A stretch of DNA of 44,915 nucleotides from Deltaproteobacteria bacterium RIFOXYA12_FULL_58_15. GTDB lineage: Bacteria; Myxococcota; XYA12-FULL-58-9. The notes below the pieces were generated by a model, which was given only the letters and a program-made list of their open reading frames with translations, had not been told where the DNA came from and searched no databases. The stretch spans positions 1-44,915 of the forward strand of contig MGST01000139.1 in NCBI GenBank assembly GCA_001798605.1. The letters are read 5' to 3'. This document shows, one piece after another, positions 36,706-44,915 of the stretch. The translations under genes were made by a program, and so were the position numbers. Numbering within the stretch: the first letter of the stretch is position 1; every line of letters begins with the position of its first letter.

Positions 36706-37052
36706 GTCACACCCGGTTTTCAACTTAGTATACGCAATAACAGCGCCAAAGACCGCACTTCCAGAACATGAGTACTTCGTTCCTTCATGGGCGATCGTCG
36801 AGCGATTCCTCGAAATAAATTCCCTAGCCTTTTCGCCCTCAACTTCCTTCAGAAATCCAGCCAGGTGCATTTTGCCCGTGAGTCTCACGTCACCATGGGT
36901 TGACGAATCTGTCAAAACATCAGATGAGGGCGTCGGGCTGATTGGATTCTTGTCGGGCCTTGATGGCAATTTAATCGGTCCAGAGTTCCCGAGGACGAAG
37001 GAAGGGCCTTCCCCTCTCTTCTTTGTGCGCGCAAAGGGAGATCAAGAAACAC
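36706..37052. other. Intergenic region between divergent lipoprotein gene and dnaE
   Basis: No gene is supported in these 347 bp. The minus-strand frame of the lipoprotein stays open for 88 codons upstream of its lipoprotein start, but a signal peptide at 36705 argues against using it. A near-palindrome ggaagggccttcc at 37000-37012, followed by a pyrimidine run, is the only structure noticed. The ribosome site for dnaE (aaaggga) lies at the right end. Confidence 0.6.
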
Positions 37053-40000
37053 ATGGCCGACCTTGGGTTTGTCCACCTGCACCTGCATTCTCAGTACTCT
37101 CTCCTCGACGGAGCGATCCGCCTCAAGGACCTAATTCCGCGGGTCAAAGAACTCGGGATGGACACTGTAGCTGTCACCGACCATGGCAACATGTACGGCG
37201 CCGTCGACTTCTTCAAGAAGGCCAAGAAGAAGGACGTCAAACCAATCATTGGTTGTGAGGCGTACGTCGCTGGCCCCCGCGGTCGCAAGGATCGCACCGA
37301 GCGCGACAGCGCCCACTTGATCCTTTTGGCCAAAGATGGCGAGGGATACAAAAATCTCAAATACTTAATCTCCGTGGGGTTTCTCGAGGGCTTCTACTAT
37401 GTGCCGCGGATCGATCGCGAGCTGCTCAAGGGAAGGACCAAGGGGCTCTACGCCTTGTCGGCGTGCCTGGGTGGAGTGGTAAACAAACCGTTATTGCGCA
37501 ACGGTGCTGACGCAGCCCGGGCTGCGGCGCTGGAGATGAAGACCCTCTTTGAGCCGGGACACTTTTTCTTGGAGCTACAAGACAACGGCTACAAGGAACA
37601 GGCTCGTGCAAACGAAGTCCTCATGGACATCGCCAAGACCTGCGACATCCCGTTGGTGGCCACAGCCGACGCTCACTACCTCAAACCCGAGGACGCCGCA
37701 GCCCATGAAGTATTGATGTGTATTCAGCAGAGTCGTTCGCTCGCAGAGTTCCGCCAGCGCATGCAGCACTCTGATCTTCTTTACGTCAAGAGCGCCGAAG
37801 AGATGTGGCGCTCCTTTGGCAAGATTGCTCCCGAGGCACTGGAAAACACAGTGCGCATCGCAAAGAATTGCAACGTCGAGATCGACCTGTCGCAGACATA
37901 CTTGCCGGCGTACCAAACCCCCGACGATTACACCCTCGAGGGCTTTCTCGAAAAGACCGCCAGCGAAGGTTTGGCTCGCCGCATTGGGGCGGCGAAGTAC
38001 CCCATCGACGAGAAGCTCTATCGCGAACGCCTCGACTACGAGCTCGGGGTCATCAATCGCATGAAGTTCCCCGGTTATTTTCTAATTGTTTGGGACTTCA
38101 TTCGTCACGCCAAAGAGCAGGATATTCCGGTGGGGCCAGGTCGTGGCAGTGGTGCAGGATCATTGGTGGCCTGGAGCCTGCAGATTACCGATCTCGACCC
38201 CATTCCCAACGATCTCATCTTCGAGCGCTTTCTCAACCCCGAGCGCGTGTCGATGCCCGACTTCGATATCGACTTCTGTCAGGATCGCCGCGGTGAGGTC
38301 ATCGAGTACGTTACGGAGAAGTATGGCAAGAAGAACGTCGGCCAGATCGTCACCTATTCGCAACTGTCGGCGAAGAGCGTCATCAAAGACGTTGGGCGTG
38401 TATTGGAGCTGCCGTTCGCAGAGGTCAATGAGCTCACCAAACTCATTCCAGGCCTAATCAATGGCAAGAAGGTAACAATCGATCAGGCTCTCGAGCTCGA
38501 GCCCAAGCTGCGCGCGATTCAGGAGGAGAAGCCGATCTACAAAGAGGTCATCAAGATCTCTCGTGCCCTCGAAGGACTCAACCGCCAAACCGGGATCCAC
38601 GCCGCAGGCATTGTCATCGGCGACAAACCGTTGTGGGAGTATGTGCCGTGTTGTCGTGGCAAAGACGGCGAGCTTGTTACACAGTTCGCCAAAGAAGAGG
38701 TCGAAGAGGCTGGCCTCATCAAGTTCGATTTCCTCGGCCTCAAGACGCTGACGGTCATTGCCAATGCGGTCCGCCACATCCGGAAACGGGAAGATGTGGG
38801 GCCTATGGGTCCCAACCGTGACTTCGACATCACCACGCTCACCCTCGATGACCCCAAGGTCTACAAGTTGATCGCTACGGCCGACACCGACGGCGTGTTT
38901 CAGCTGGAATCGAGCGGTTTCAAGGAGATGCTCAAGAAGCTCAAGCCCGACCGCTTCGAGGACATTGTGGCTGGCGTCGCACTTTATCGCCCGGGCCCCC
39001 TCGATGCGGGCATGGTTGAAGACTACATCGATCGCAAACACGGTCGAAAGAAAGTCGAGTATCCGCATTCCAAGTGCGGACCGATCCTCGAGTCCACCTA
39101 TGGCGTCATCGTCTACCAAGAGCAGGTCATGCGTATCGCCGTCGACCTGTGTGGTTTCACCATGGGGCAGGCCGACAAACTCAGAAAGGCCATGGGCAAG
39201 AAAAAGGCCGATGTCATGGCCGAGATGGGTGCCAAGTTCGTCAAAGGCGCGGTCGACTGCAGTGGGTGGGAGGCAAAACCCGCCACCGAGCTCTACGAGC
39301 TGATCAAGAAGTTCGCGGGCTACGCCTTCAACAAGAGTCACTCTGCCGCCTACGCGGTTATCTCCTACCAAACGGCATTTCTTAAGACCTACTACCCGGT
39401 CGAGTTCATGGCGGCGCTCTTGTCCACAGAAATGCGAGCTCAAGAGAACGTTGTCAAATATATTCAAAGTGCTCGTGAGCATGGCATCGAGATCTTGCCC
39501 CCCGACGTTAACCTCTCCGAACGAGACTTCTCTGTGGTGCGTGTCGGAGATAAGGCCAAGATTCTATTTGGACTCGGAGCTGTCAAAGGGATCGGTGACG
39601 CCGCCATCGACAGCATCGTTCAAACTCGGGCCGACGGTACCTTTCGCTCGCTGTTTGGTTTCTGCGAGCGGGTCGACCTCAAACGGGTCAACCGCAAGGT
39701 CATTGAGGCGTTGGTGAAATGTGGCGCATTCGATTGTGTCGGCAAACCGCGTTCGCAGCTCTTCGCGGCTGTCGACAGGGCCCTGGAGGCTGGCCAGTCG
39801 GCGCAGAAAGACCGCCTCTCGGGGCAGACGAGTCTGTTTGCTGCCTTCGCTGCAGTCGACAACAGCAAAGATAGGGGCACCCCGACGAGCACCGTCGAAG
39901 AGGTCTATCCCGAGATCCATGAGTGGCTCGAGAAGGAACGCCTTGCCGCCGAAAAGGAAGCCTTGGGCTTTTACGTCAGTGGCCATCCTCTGGATGGCTT

Positions 40001-40592
40001 CGCCGCCGATCTTCCCCGCCTCTGCAGTGTCAACACCGCTCAGCTTGCGGCGATGGCCGACAAACCGAGTCAGCGTTTCAACGAAATCGCACTCGGCGGG
40101 GTGGTTACGGCCTTGCGTGAACGGCCGCTCAAGAATGGCAAGGGACGCATGGCCTTCATTACGATTGAAGACCTGCACGGGCATTGCGAAGTTCTCGTTT
40201 TCAGCAAAGTCTTCGGTGAGTGTGAGCACATCATCAAGGGAGACGACCCGATCTTGGTGCGCGGCGCTCCAATGCTCGAAGGCGATGAACGCGGCACCGA
40301 GGTGAAGATTCGGGCCACAGGTTTCGAATCGCTCTCGGAGGCGCGGGCCCGCAAGACCAAGCGAATGGAGATGGCCGTTCCCGTCTACGCCCTCAACAAC
40401 GACAAGCTAGAACGCCTCAAGGAGTTGCTGGTTGCCAATCGGGGTGATATCCCTGCCCGTCTTACGATCACCAACCCCCACGTTTTTGAGACCGTTATTG
40501 CGTTGCCCGAGACCCTCAAGGTCAATCCTACCGATGAGTTGCTGATCCGTGTCGATCAGCTCTTCGGCCAGAAGGTCGTGCGATTGTCCTGA
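37053..40592 (+). CDS. dnaE: DNA polymerase III subunit alpha
   Basis: The 1179-residue catalytic subunit of the replicative polymerase. The ATG at 37053 starts directly at the PHP domain (ADLGFVHLHLHSQYSLLDGA), with GGGAG upstream. The palm carries PDFDIDF (D403, D405 and D407), the first two being catalytic. Also seen are VPVGPGRGSGAGSLVAWSL, the AGYAFNKSHSAAYAVISYQT fingers stretch, helix-hairpin-helix KGIGDAAIDSIV, and an OB fold near IALGGVVTALRE. Length is close to the usual 1160. The end overlaps the convergent MMPL gene by 37 bp. No intein or break seen. Confidence 0.98.
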   Translation: MADLGFVHLHLHSQYSLLDGAIRLKDLIPRVKELGMDTVAVTDHGNMYGAVDFFKKAKKKDVKPIIGCEAYVAGPRGRKDRTERDSAHLILLAKDGEGYKNLKYLISVGFLEGFYYVPRIDRELLKGRTKGLYALSACLGGVVNKPLLRNGADAARAAALEMKTLFEPGHFFLELQDNGYKEQARANEVLMDIAKTCDIPLVATADAHYLKPEDAAAHEVLMCIQQSRSLAEFRQRMQHSDLLYVKSAEEMWRSFGKIAPEALENTVRIAKNCNVEIDLSQTYLPAYQTPDDYTLEGFLEKTASEGLARRIGAAKYPIDEKLYRERLDYELGVINRMKFPGYFLIVWDFIRHAKEQDIPVGPGRGSGAGSLVAWSLQITDLDPIPNDLIFERFLNPERVSMPDFDIDFCQDRRGEVIEYVTEKYGKKNVGQIVTYSQLSAKSVIKDVGRVLELPFAEVNELTKLIPGLINGKKVTIDQALELEPKLRAIQEEKPIYKEVIKISRALEGLNRQTGIHAAGIVIGDKPLWEYVPCCRGKDGELVTQFAKEEVEEAGLIKFDFLGLKTLTVIANAVRHIRKREDVGPMGPNRDFDITTLTLDDPKVYKLIATADTDGVFQLESSGFKEMLKKLKPDRFEDIVAGVALYRPGPLDAGMVEDYIDRKHGRKKVEYPHSKCGPILESTYGVIVYQEQVMRIAVDLCGFTMGQADKLRKAMGKKKADVMAEMGAKFVKGAVDCSGWEAKPATELYELIKKFAGYAFNKSHSAAYAVISYQTAFLKTYYPVEFMAALLSTEMRAQENVVKYIQSAREHGIEILPPDVNLSERDFSVVRVGDKAKILFGLGAVKGIGDAAIDSIVQTRADGTFRSLFGFCERVDLKRVNRKVIEALVKCGAFDCVGKPRSQLFAAVDRALEAGQSAQKDRLSGQTSLFAAFAAVDNSKDRGTPTSTVEEVYPEIHEWLEKERLAAEKEALGFYVSGHPLDGFAADLPRLCSVNTAQLAAMADKPSQRFNEIALGGVVTALRERPLKNGKGRMAFITIEDLHGHCEVLVFSKVFGECEHIIKGDDPILVRGAPMLEGDERGTEVKIRATGFESLSEARARKTKRMEMAVPVYALNNDKLERLKELLVANRGDIPARLTITNPHVFETVIALPETLKVNPTDELLIRVDQLFGQKVVRLS

Positions 40593-42844
40593 GGTTTGTC
40601 GCGAAAGACCCGGATCAGGATAAGCAAAACCGGGCCGAGAAACAGATCTGCTGCCAGGGCCATGATAACGGCCAGGCTCGCGAGCAAACCGAAGTTCGAC
40701 AAAATGGCGAGGCCTGAGCTCAGGAAGATGCCGAAGCCCAGAGCCAGGATGATGGTGGTGAACGTCATGGCCTTGCCAACGTCCAACAAGGATCGCTGCA
40801 TTGCCACGACGGGATCGTCGGTCAGGCCCAGGTTGTGCCGAAAGTGAGTGAAGTAGTGGATGGTATCGTCGACCACGATGCCGATGGCCACCGAGGCGAT
40901 GATAGACGTGGCTGCATTGAGACCGAAATCGCCCCATCCCAAAAGGCCAATGACAGCGACGATCGGAAAGATATTGGGGATGATACTGACCAGTCCGCCT
41001 TTGATGCCAAATAGGACCATCATCAAAACGAGAATGACGGCGAAGGCGAGGAGGAGGCTGTAGATCATCGTCGAGGAAATAGCGCGGCTGACGGTGCTGG
41101 TGAGGATGTCGAAACCTGTTGTCGTCACTTTGGCACCCAGCGAAGATTGCACATGGGATTGCACGTCGGCGATGAGGGCATTGCGTTCCCGCTCGTTCAT
41201 CTGCCGGGTGCGGATGGAAACGCGGGCGATGTCATACTCAGGGTTGACGACATCTTCCACGCCGTTACCGTCAGACATTTCAAATAGCAGCAATTCTTGC
41301 GCCACCTCCTGCCGAGTTTGCGGGATGACATACTGCGAAGCATCATCCCCGCGTAAGGCGCGGTTGATGAGCTTGACGTAGTCCGACAGAGAGCTGGTGC
41401 TGATGACTTTGGCATTCTCTTCGGCGTGCCGCTGCAAAGCATCGAGCTTGCGCAGCGTCTCGGGCTCTTTGGCAAATCCGGGGGCACCCCGCACCAACAC
41501 TTCCAAACTCGAGACGCCCGCGAGGTGTTGATCGAGGAACTCAGCGTCCTTGCGGATGGTTGTACTCTCTTTGAAGTGGCGCAACATCGAGCCTTCGACG
41601 TGGATGAGTGGAATACCTGCCGCCGAGATGATGGTCGCCGCAAGAAAGACGAGGATGACCGCCTTGGGATGGCGCACGTTGTAACGGCCAATCGCGGCGA
41701 GGGTTCGGTCAAGGGAGCTCGGTTGTTCGTTGGAGATTGTTGGAGCAGGTACCAGCAACAGTCCGGTAGGAACGATGACCAACGAGATGAAGAAAACGCT
41801 GACAATGCCAAAAGCCGCGAACAGTCCAAGATTCTGGACCGCGAGAATAGAGCTCGTGGCGAGCGACCCAAAGCCGACCATGGTGGTAACAGCTGTGAAT
41901 AGGCAGGGCTTGCCGGCTCGTTCAAATGTCGCAACGATGGCCGCCGCTCTGTCGGGCGTTTGGGCAGATTCAAGGCGGTAGTGACTCATCAGGTGAACAG
42001 CGGTGGCGACGCCGGTGGTCGTGATGAGGGCGAAAAGGGCGCTGGAGACGGGTGTCAGGGGTACGCCGAGCAAACCCTTGAGGCCGAGGGTCCAGCCTAG
42101 TCCCAACGACACCGAGACCACCGGCCAGATGACCGACGAGAATCGACGAAACAGGGCGAGAGTTGCCAGAGCCGTGAGAAGAAGTGATAGGGGAAAGAAC
42201 CGCTTCATGTCAGCTTGCATCATCGCTTCGACCTCCCAGTTGGTGATGATCTCACCACCCACGTGGAAGGCCCTGCCGCTCGATTGTTGATGCCGGGCGG
42301 TGAGCTCCTGCAAAGCCGTGATGAATGTGCCCTGCTCCTCTTTGCCGCGGGTTTGCGCATCAAGCACCACCGCCATTGTGCGATGATCGTCCGAGAGCAA
42401 ATGCCGTGTGACGAGTGGATTGTCCGCAATCCGCCGCATCAGCGCTGAGCGTTCGTCTGGGCTCTTTGTGGGCTCGGGCATCATCGGCACGATGTCGATG
42501 CCATCCGCGGTGCCACGAATATGATCGGCATTGACCAACGAGAGCACTTGTTCGACATGCGGCAGCCTCTCGAGCTCGGAGGTGAACGTCTTGGTGAAGC
42601 GGTGTTCTTCGGGGCCAAAGGGGTCCTCGACCGACCAAGCGACAACGGTGTAGTTCGTCGCAGAAAAAAGGCCCTTGAACTCCTTGTAGTCGATGAGAAC
42701 CGGGTTGCTCGCGCTGAACCAGGTGGTCTCGTCCTCTTTGGTTTCGAGCCGAGGCAAACCACGTCCGAGGATGACACTGATGACGGCGATCAGTGCCACG
42801 AGGGCAAAACGGGTGCGCAGAATGAATTGACCAAAAGTACGCAT
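40556..42844 (-). CDS. MMPL/RND-family membrane exporter
   Basis: The ATG at 42844 gives 762 residues; the longer frame upstream reads through a simple tandem repeat and is not credible. Two homologous halves each have one N-terminal helix, a large periplasmic loop and five helices, twelve in total. The first half shows IWPVVSVSLGLGWTLGLKGL and TTTGVATAVHLMSHY; the second LVSIIPNIFPIVAVIGLLGW and GIVVDDTIHYFTHFRHN, with the charged residues used for proton coupling. Such proteins move lipids or hopanoid-like compounds. Convergent overlap with dnaE is 37 bp. The acyl-CoA dehydrogenase gene lies 121 bp upstream in the same direction. Confidence 0.92.
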   Translation of the reverse strand: MRTFGQFILRTRFALVALIAVISVILGRGLPRLETKEDETTWFSASNPVLIDYKEFKGLFSATNYTVVAWSVEDPFGPEEHRFTKTFTSELERLPHVEQVLSLVNADHIRGTADGIDIVPMMPEPTKSPDERSALMRRIADNPLVTRHLLSDDHRTMAVVLDAQTRGKEEQGTFITALQELTARHQQSSGRAFHVGGEIITNWEVEAMMQADMKRFFPLSLLLTALATLALFRRFSSVIWPVVSVSLGLGWTLGLKGLLGVPLTPVSSALFALITTTGVATAVHLMSHYRLESAQTPDRAAAIVATFERAGKPCLFTAVTTMVGFGSLATSSILAVQNLGLFAAFGIVSVFFISLVIVPTGLLLVPAPTISNEQPSSLDRTLAAIGRYNVRHPKAVILVFLAATIISAAGIPLIHVEGSMLRHFKESTTIRKDAEFLDQHLAGVSSLEVLVRGAPGFAKEPETLRKLDALQRHAEENAKVISTSSLSDYVKLINRALRGDDASQYVIPQTRQEVAQELLLFEMSDGNGVEDVVNPEYDIARVSIRTRQMNERERNALIADVQSHVQSSLGAKVTTTGFDILTSTVSRAISSTMIYSLLLAFAVILVLMMVLFGIKGGLVSIIPNIFPIVAVIGLLGWGDFGLNAATSIIASVAIGIVVDDTIHYFTHFRHNLGLTDDPVVAMQRSLLDVGKAMTFTTIILALGFGIFLSSGLAILSNFGLLASLAVIMALAADLFLGPVLLILIRVFRDKPQDNRTTFWPKS

Positions 42845-42890
42845 GGGCGGCGAGTTAAGTATCACGAGAGCAGGGGCGAGGCCATCTGCT

Positions 42891-42955
42891 CGCTGCCTGC
42901 CGCTGCCGTGCCTGCCGCTGCCTGCTGCTGCCTGCCGCTGCCTGCCATGCCTGCG
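42891..42955. repeat. Imperfect (ctgcctgccg)n tandem repeat
   Basis: About 65 bp built from gctgcctgcc units with small variations, between the acyl-CoA dehydrogenase stop and the MMPL start. It is likely a slippage-prone simple repeat. Confidence 0.85.
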
Positions 42956-42965
42956 GGTCTGCGTC

Positions 42966-44216
42966 TCAGGAGAAAATCTTCTCCCCGGGTGCAGAGGCCT
43001 CGGCGGCGTCCGCCTCAAAGTCGCGGTGTGGGGCGCTCGCTTTGTTCAATGCCCGCTCTCGATACCATTCGTGTGCGACGATCATGCTCATGACCTCATT
43101 GGTGCCAGTCCAGATGGACGCGAGGCCGAGGTCGCGGACGATCCGCTCGATGGGAAAGACGTTGGTGTAACCAATACCTCCCATGACCTGCATGGCATGA
43201 CGAGCCACCTGTTGGCAGTTCTCTGTTACCAGCTTCTTTGTTTCACTCACGAGTCGCCGAATGCGGGCCGGATCCGCTCCAGCGTCCACCGCGCGGGCAG
43301 TGACGTAGACCATGGCGCGAGCGGCGTCGAGTTGGATCGCGGACTCGGCAATCTGGAAACTCACGCCCTGAAAGCGATTGATCGGTTGGCCAAAGGCCTT
43401 GCGCTTCTGCGTGTAGTCGGTGGCTACCTCGAGGGCAGGGCGGGCCGCGCCTATGGTCATCGCCGCAGTACCCAGGCGCTCGGGGATCATCATGGTGTTA
43501 AAGACTGCGATGGCACCGTTGACCGTTCCGACAACGTTGCCTTTGGGGATGTGGACATCCTTGAAGACAACACGTCCGGCGCCGCCGCCGCGGCAGCCCA
43601 TGAGTCCGTAGAGATAATCGACCGTGACCCCGGGGCCGCGGTCGACAATGAAGCAGGTGAGTGCCTTCTCCCCCGGAGTGTCTGGGTTTGGGTCAGTTCG
43701 TGCATAGGCGAGAAAATAGTCAGCTCCCTCGGCGCCGACGATGAATCGTTTTTGGCCGTTGAGTACGAAGCCGTCGCCGTCTTCGAGAGCCGTGGTGGTG
43801 GTGCCGAAAAAGTCGGAGCCGCCGCGGGGCTCGGTGAGGCACTCCGCGGCAAACTTCTCACCACGCAAAAGGGGGGTGACATACTTGGCTCTTTGAGCGT
43901 CCGTGCCGTGTTGCACGATGGCGTCGCAGACGAGCTCGGCACCGACGCCAAAGACGCAGGCGAAGATGTAGCCGAGGGTGCCGACCTCCTCCATCACTGC
44001 ACAGGTAGTCACCCAGTCGAGGTCACGACCGCCCCATTTGCGCGGATAACGACAACCTAACAGATTGCGCCGTCCTGCCTCCTGGAGAAATTCTTTGGGG
44101 AACTGGATCTCGTCCTTGTCCATGGCGAGGATCATGTCCCGAGGAACCCAGCGAACCAGCTCTCGAGCTTCTTCGCGGATCTGTTTGGCCTTGTCATCGA
44201 GCAGGTGGTCGAGCAT
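42966..44216 (-). CDS. Acyl-CoA dehydrogenase, catalytic Glu in IVD/LCAD position
   Basis: A 416-residue FAD enzyme that oxidises acyl-CoA to enoyl-CoA. Marks: ECLTEPRGGSDFFG (FAD/substrate), FVLNGQKRFIVGAEGADYF, ERLGTAAMTIGAARPALE, RKAFGQPINRFQGVSFQIAE and MQVMGGIGYTNVFPIERIVR. At the site of MCAD E376 the sequence is IWTGTNE (Thr instead of Glu), while E246 in PERLGT lies where isovaleryl- and long-chain enzymes carry theirs. A branched- or long-chain substrate is therefore more likely. The start is the ATG at 44216. Divergent from the aceE-like gene, 207 bp away. Confidence 0.95.
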   Translation of the reverse strand: MLDHLLDDKAKQIREEARELVRWVPRDMILAMDKDEIQFPKEFLQEAGRRNLLGCRYPRKWGGRDLDWVTTCAVMEEVGTLGYIFACVFGVGAELVCDAIVQHGTDAQRAKYVTPLLRGEKFAAECLTEPRGGSDFFGTTTTALEDGDGFVLNGQKRFIVGAEGADYFLAYARTDPNPDTPGEKALTCFIVDRGPGVTVDYLYGLMGCRGGGAGRVVFKDVHIPKGNVVGTVNGAIAVFNTMMIPERLGTAAMTIGAARPALEVATDYTQKRKAFGQPINRFQGVSFQIAESAIQLDAARAMVYVTARAVDAGADPARIRRLVSETKKLVTENCQQVARHAMQVMGGIGYTNVFPIERIVRDLGLASIWTGTNEVMSMIVAHEWYRERALNKASAPHRDFEADAAEASAPGEKIFS

Positions 44217-44423
44217 GCATGGTCTCCGTGGTTCGTGGATGGGCCTCGCGGGGATCCAGCATAGGCGGATCGCGGCAGCCGATCCAACTGCAACACGAAA
44301 GCCCCCTTGTCAGCGGTGCCTGTCATCCCAACATTATCCTCCTGGGGATGTCGGCTGACCTTTTTCGATCGAACGTCACCAAGTTGGCTCGAACAGCGAG
44401 CATGTACTCCATGGGGAAAGACC

Positions 44424-44915
44424 ATGTTTGATGGATTTCGTTCACTTCCTGATGTCGACAAGGATGAAACCCACGAGTGGGTGGAAGCCCTTGACGACAT
44501 TGTTCACACAGACGGTCGAGCGCGCGCGAGTTACGTGGTGCGAGAGGTGCTGTCGCGCGCCCGCGAGCTCAACATTGGCCTGTCTGAGTTGTTGCAGACG
44601 CCGTACATCAACACCATCCTGCCGGAGGACGAGCCCGAATTTCCTGGTGACGAGGTTATGGAGAAGCGAATTCGACGCATCATTCGTTGGAATGCCATGG
44701 CCATGGTGACCCGGGCTAACCTGCGTTTCGGTGGACTCGGTGGCCACATTTCCACCTATGCATCGTCTGCGAGTCTCTACGAAGTGGGATTCAATCACTT
44801 CTTTCGCGGCAAAGATGCGCCCGGCGGTGGCATCCTTTGCTGCCGCCGCCACCAGTCTTGCCACACATGGCAAAACCATGATCCCCTTCTACATCTTCTA
44901 TTCGATGTTCGGCCT
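44424..44915 (+). pseudogene. aceE: Homodimeric pyruvate dehydrogenase E1, with apparent internal deletion, cut by window edge
   Basis: Residues 1-~135 from the ATG at 44424 (GGGGAAAG upstream) match the N-terminus of AceE: DETHEWVEALDDIV, RASYVVREVLSRARELNI, TPYINTILPEDEPEFPGDE, RIRRIIRWNAMAMV, GGLGGHISTYASSASLYEVG and FNHFFRGKDAPGG. After that the frame loses all similarity. From 44824 on, the +1 frame reads ASFAAAATSLATHG, then KTMIPFYIFYSMFG, a segment that in E. coli AceE lies some 350-370 residues further on. The part with the TPP motif is missing. So about 1.1 kb seems deleted together with a frame change, or reads were misjoined. The intact gene would make the E1 component that decarboxylates pyruvate. 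Confidence 0.8.

Noticed and set aside
36706-36969. 88-codon N-terminal extension of the dikinase-like lipoprotein
   Set aside because: It would bury a clear lipoprotein signal peptide in the interior of the protein.
37000-37012. Near-palindrome ggaagggccttcc before dnaE as a terminator or operator
   Set aside because: Short, with no proper U-tract and no second copy; could be chance.
38454-39482. 342-codon frame antisense to dnaE
   Set aside because: Shadow of dnaE produced by its codon bias.
42845-43018. N-terminal extension of the MMPL protein
   Set aside because: It translates a simple tandem repeat and the end of the acyl-CoA dehydrogenase gene; the chain without it begins with a normal first helix.
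42843-44060. 405-codon frame antisense to the acyl-CoA dehydrogenase
   Set aside because: Shadow of a well-supported gene on the other strand; no protein-like motifs.

Overview
The window reads as chromosome of a predatory- or social-type deltaproteobacterium, most likely Myxococcota or a relative such as Bradymonadales. This is inferred from Hanks-type Ser/Thr kinases (one fused to PilZ), many large lipoproteins with Cys-rich, RCC1, lamin-tail and PKD-like repeats, a response regulator with a GGDEF output, and two large housekeeping genes (ligA, dnaE) of proteobacterial type. No rRNA, tRNA, CRISPR array or complete IS element was seen.

Layout. 1-6.5 kb is an accessory and partly decayed stretch: a repeat lipoprotein running off the left edge, a PilZ-kinase, an unusually GC-rich split-barrel flavoprotein gene, fragments of an alpha/beta hydrolase and of a C39-like peptidase, a small membrane protein, a Cys-rich lipoprotein and a kinase whose 3' end is lost into the antisense of a formylglycine-enzyme-like gene. 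7.1-14.3 kb holds metabolic and signalling genes: a two-subunit ADP-forming acyl-CoA synthetase, REC-GGDEF, a translationally coupled FAD oxidoreductase / GT2 / NodB deacetylase trio, and a class B DnaJ. 14.4-21 kb holds two large lipoproteins around ligA, with a strong hairpin terminator after ligA.

21.1-30.5 kb is the most striking part. Seven minus-strand elements lie head to tail: a PARP1-like ADP-ribosyltransferase (WGR, helical and catalytic domains, complete H-Y-E triad), a macrodomain protein with a poly-Asp tail, a HEAT-like protein, a SWIM zinc-finger protein, a retron msr-msd RNA, a retron-type reverse transcriptase, and an ADP-ribosylglycohydrolase. The RNA shows the a1/a2 pairing, the TTAGC branch site, three msr hairpins and a 25-bp msd stem. 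This looks like a retron whose operon also carries a writer, a binder/eraser and an eraser of ADP-ribose. I propose it as a candidate retron-controlled reversible ADP-ribosylation system, probably anti-phage. Just upstream, on the same strand, lie a lipase-like protein and a CesT-type chaperone-like protein.

32.4-44.9 kb returns to chromosomal backbone: a trypsin-fold lipoprotein with eroded catalytic motifs, a very large lipoprotein joining lamin-tail domains to a phosphohistidine/ATP-grasp dikinase module, dnaE, an MMPL/RND exporter, an acyl-CoA dehydrogenase, and the start of a homodimeric pyruvate dehydrogenase E1 gene that carries an apparent large internal deletion with a frameshift at the right edge. 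Several junctions of this kind (2.4-6.5 kb and 44.8 kb) could be real decay or assembly errors; read mapping would tell.
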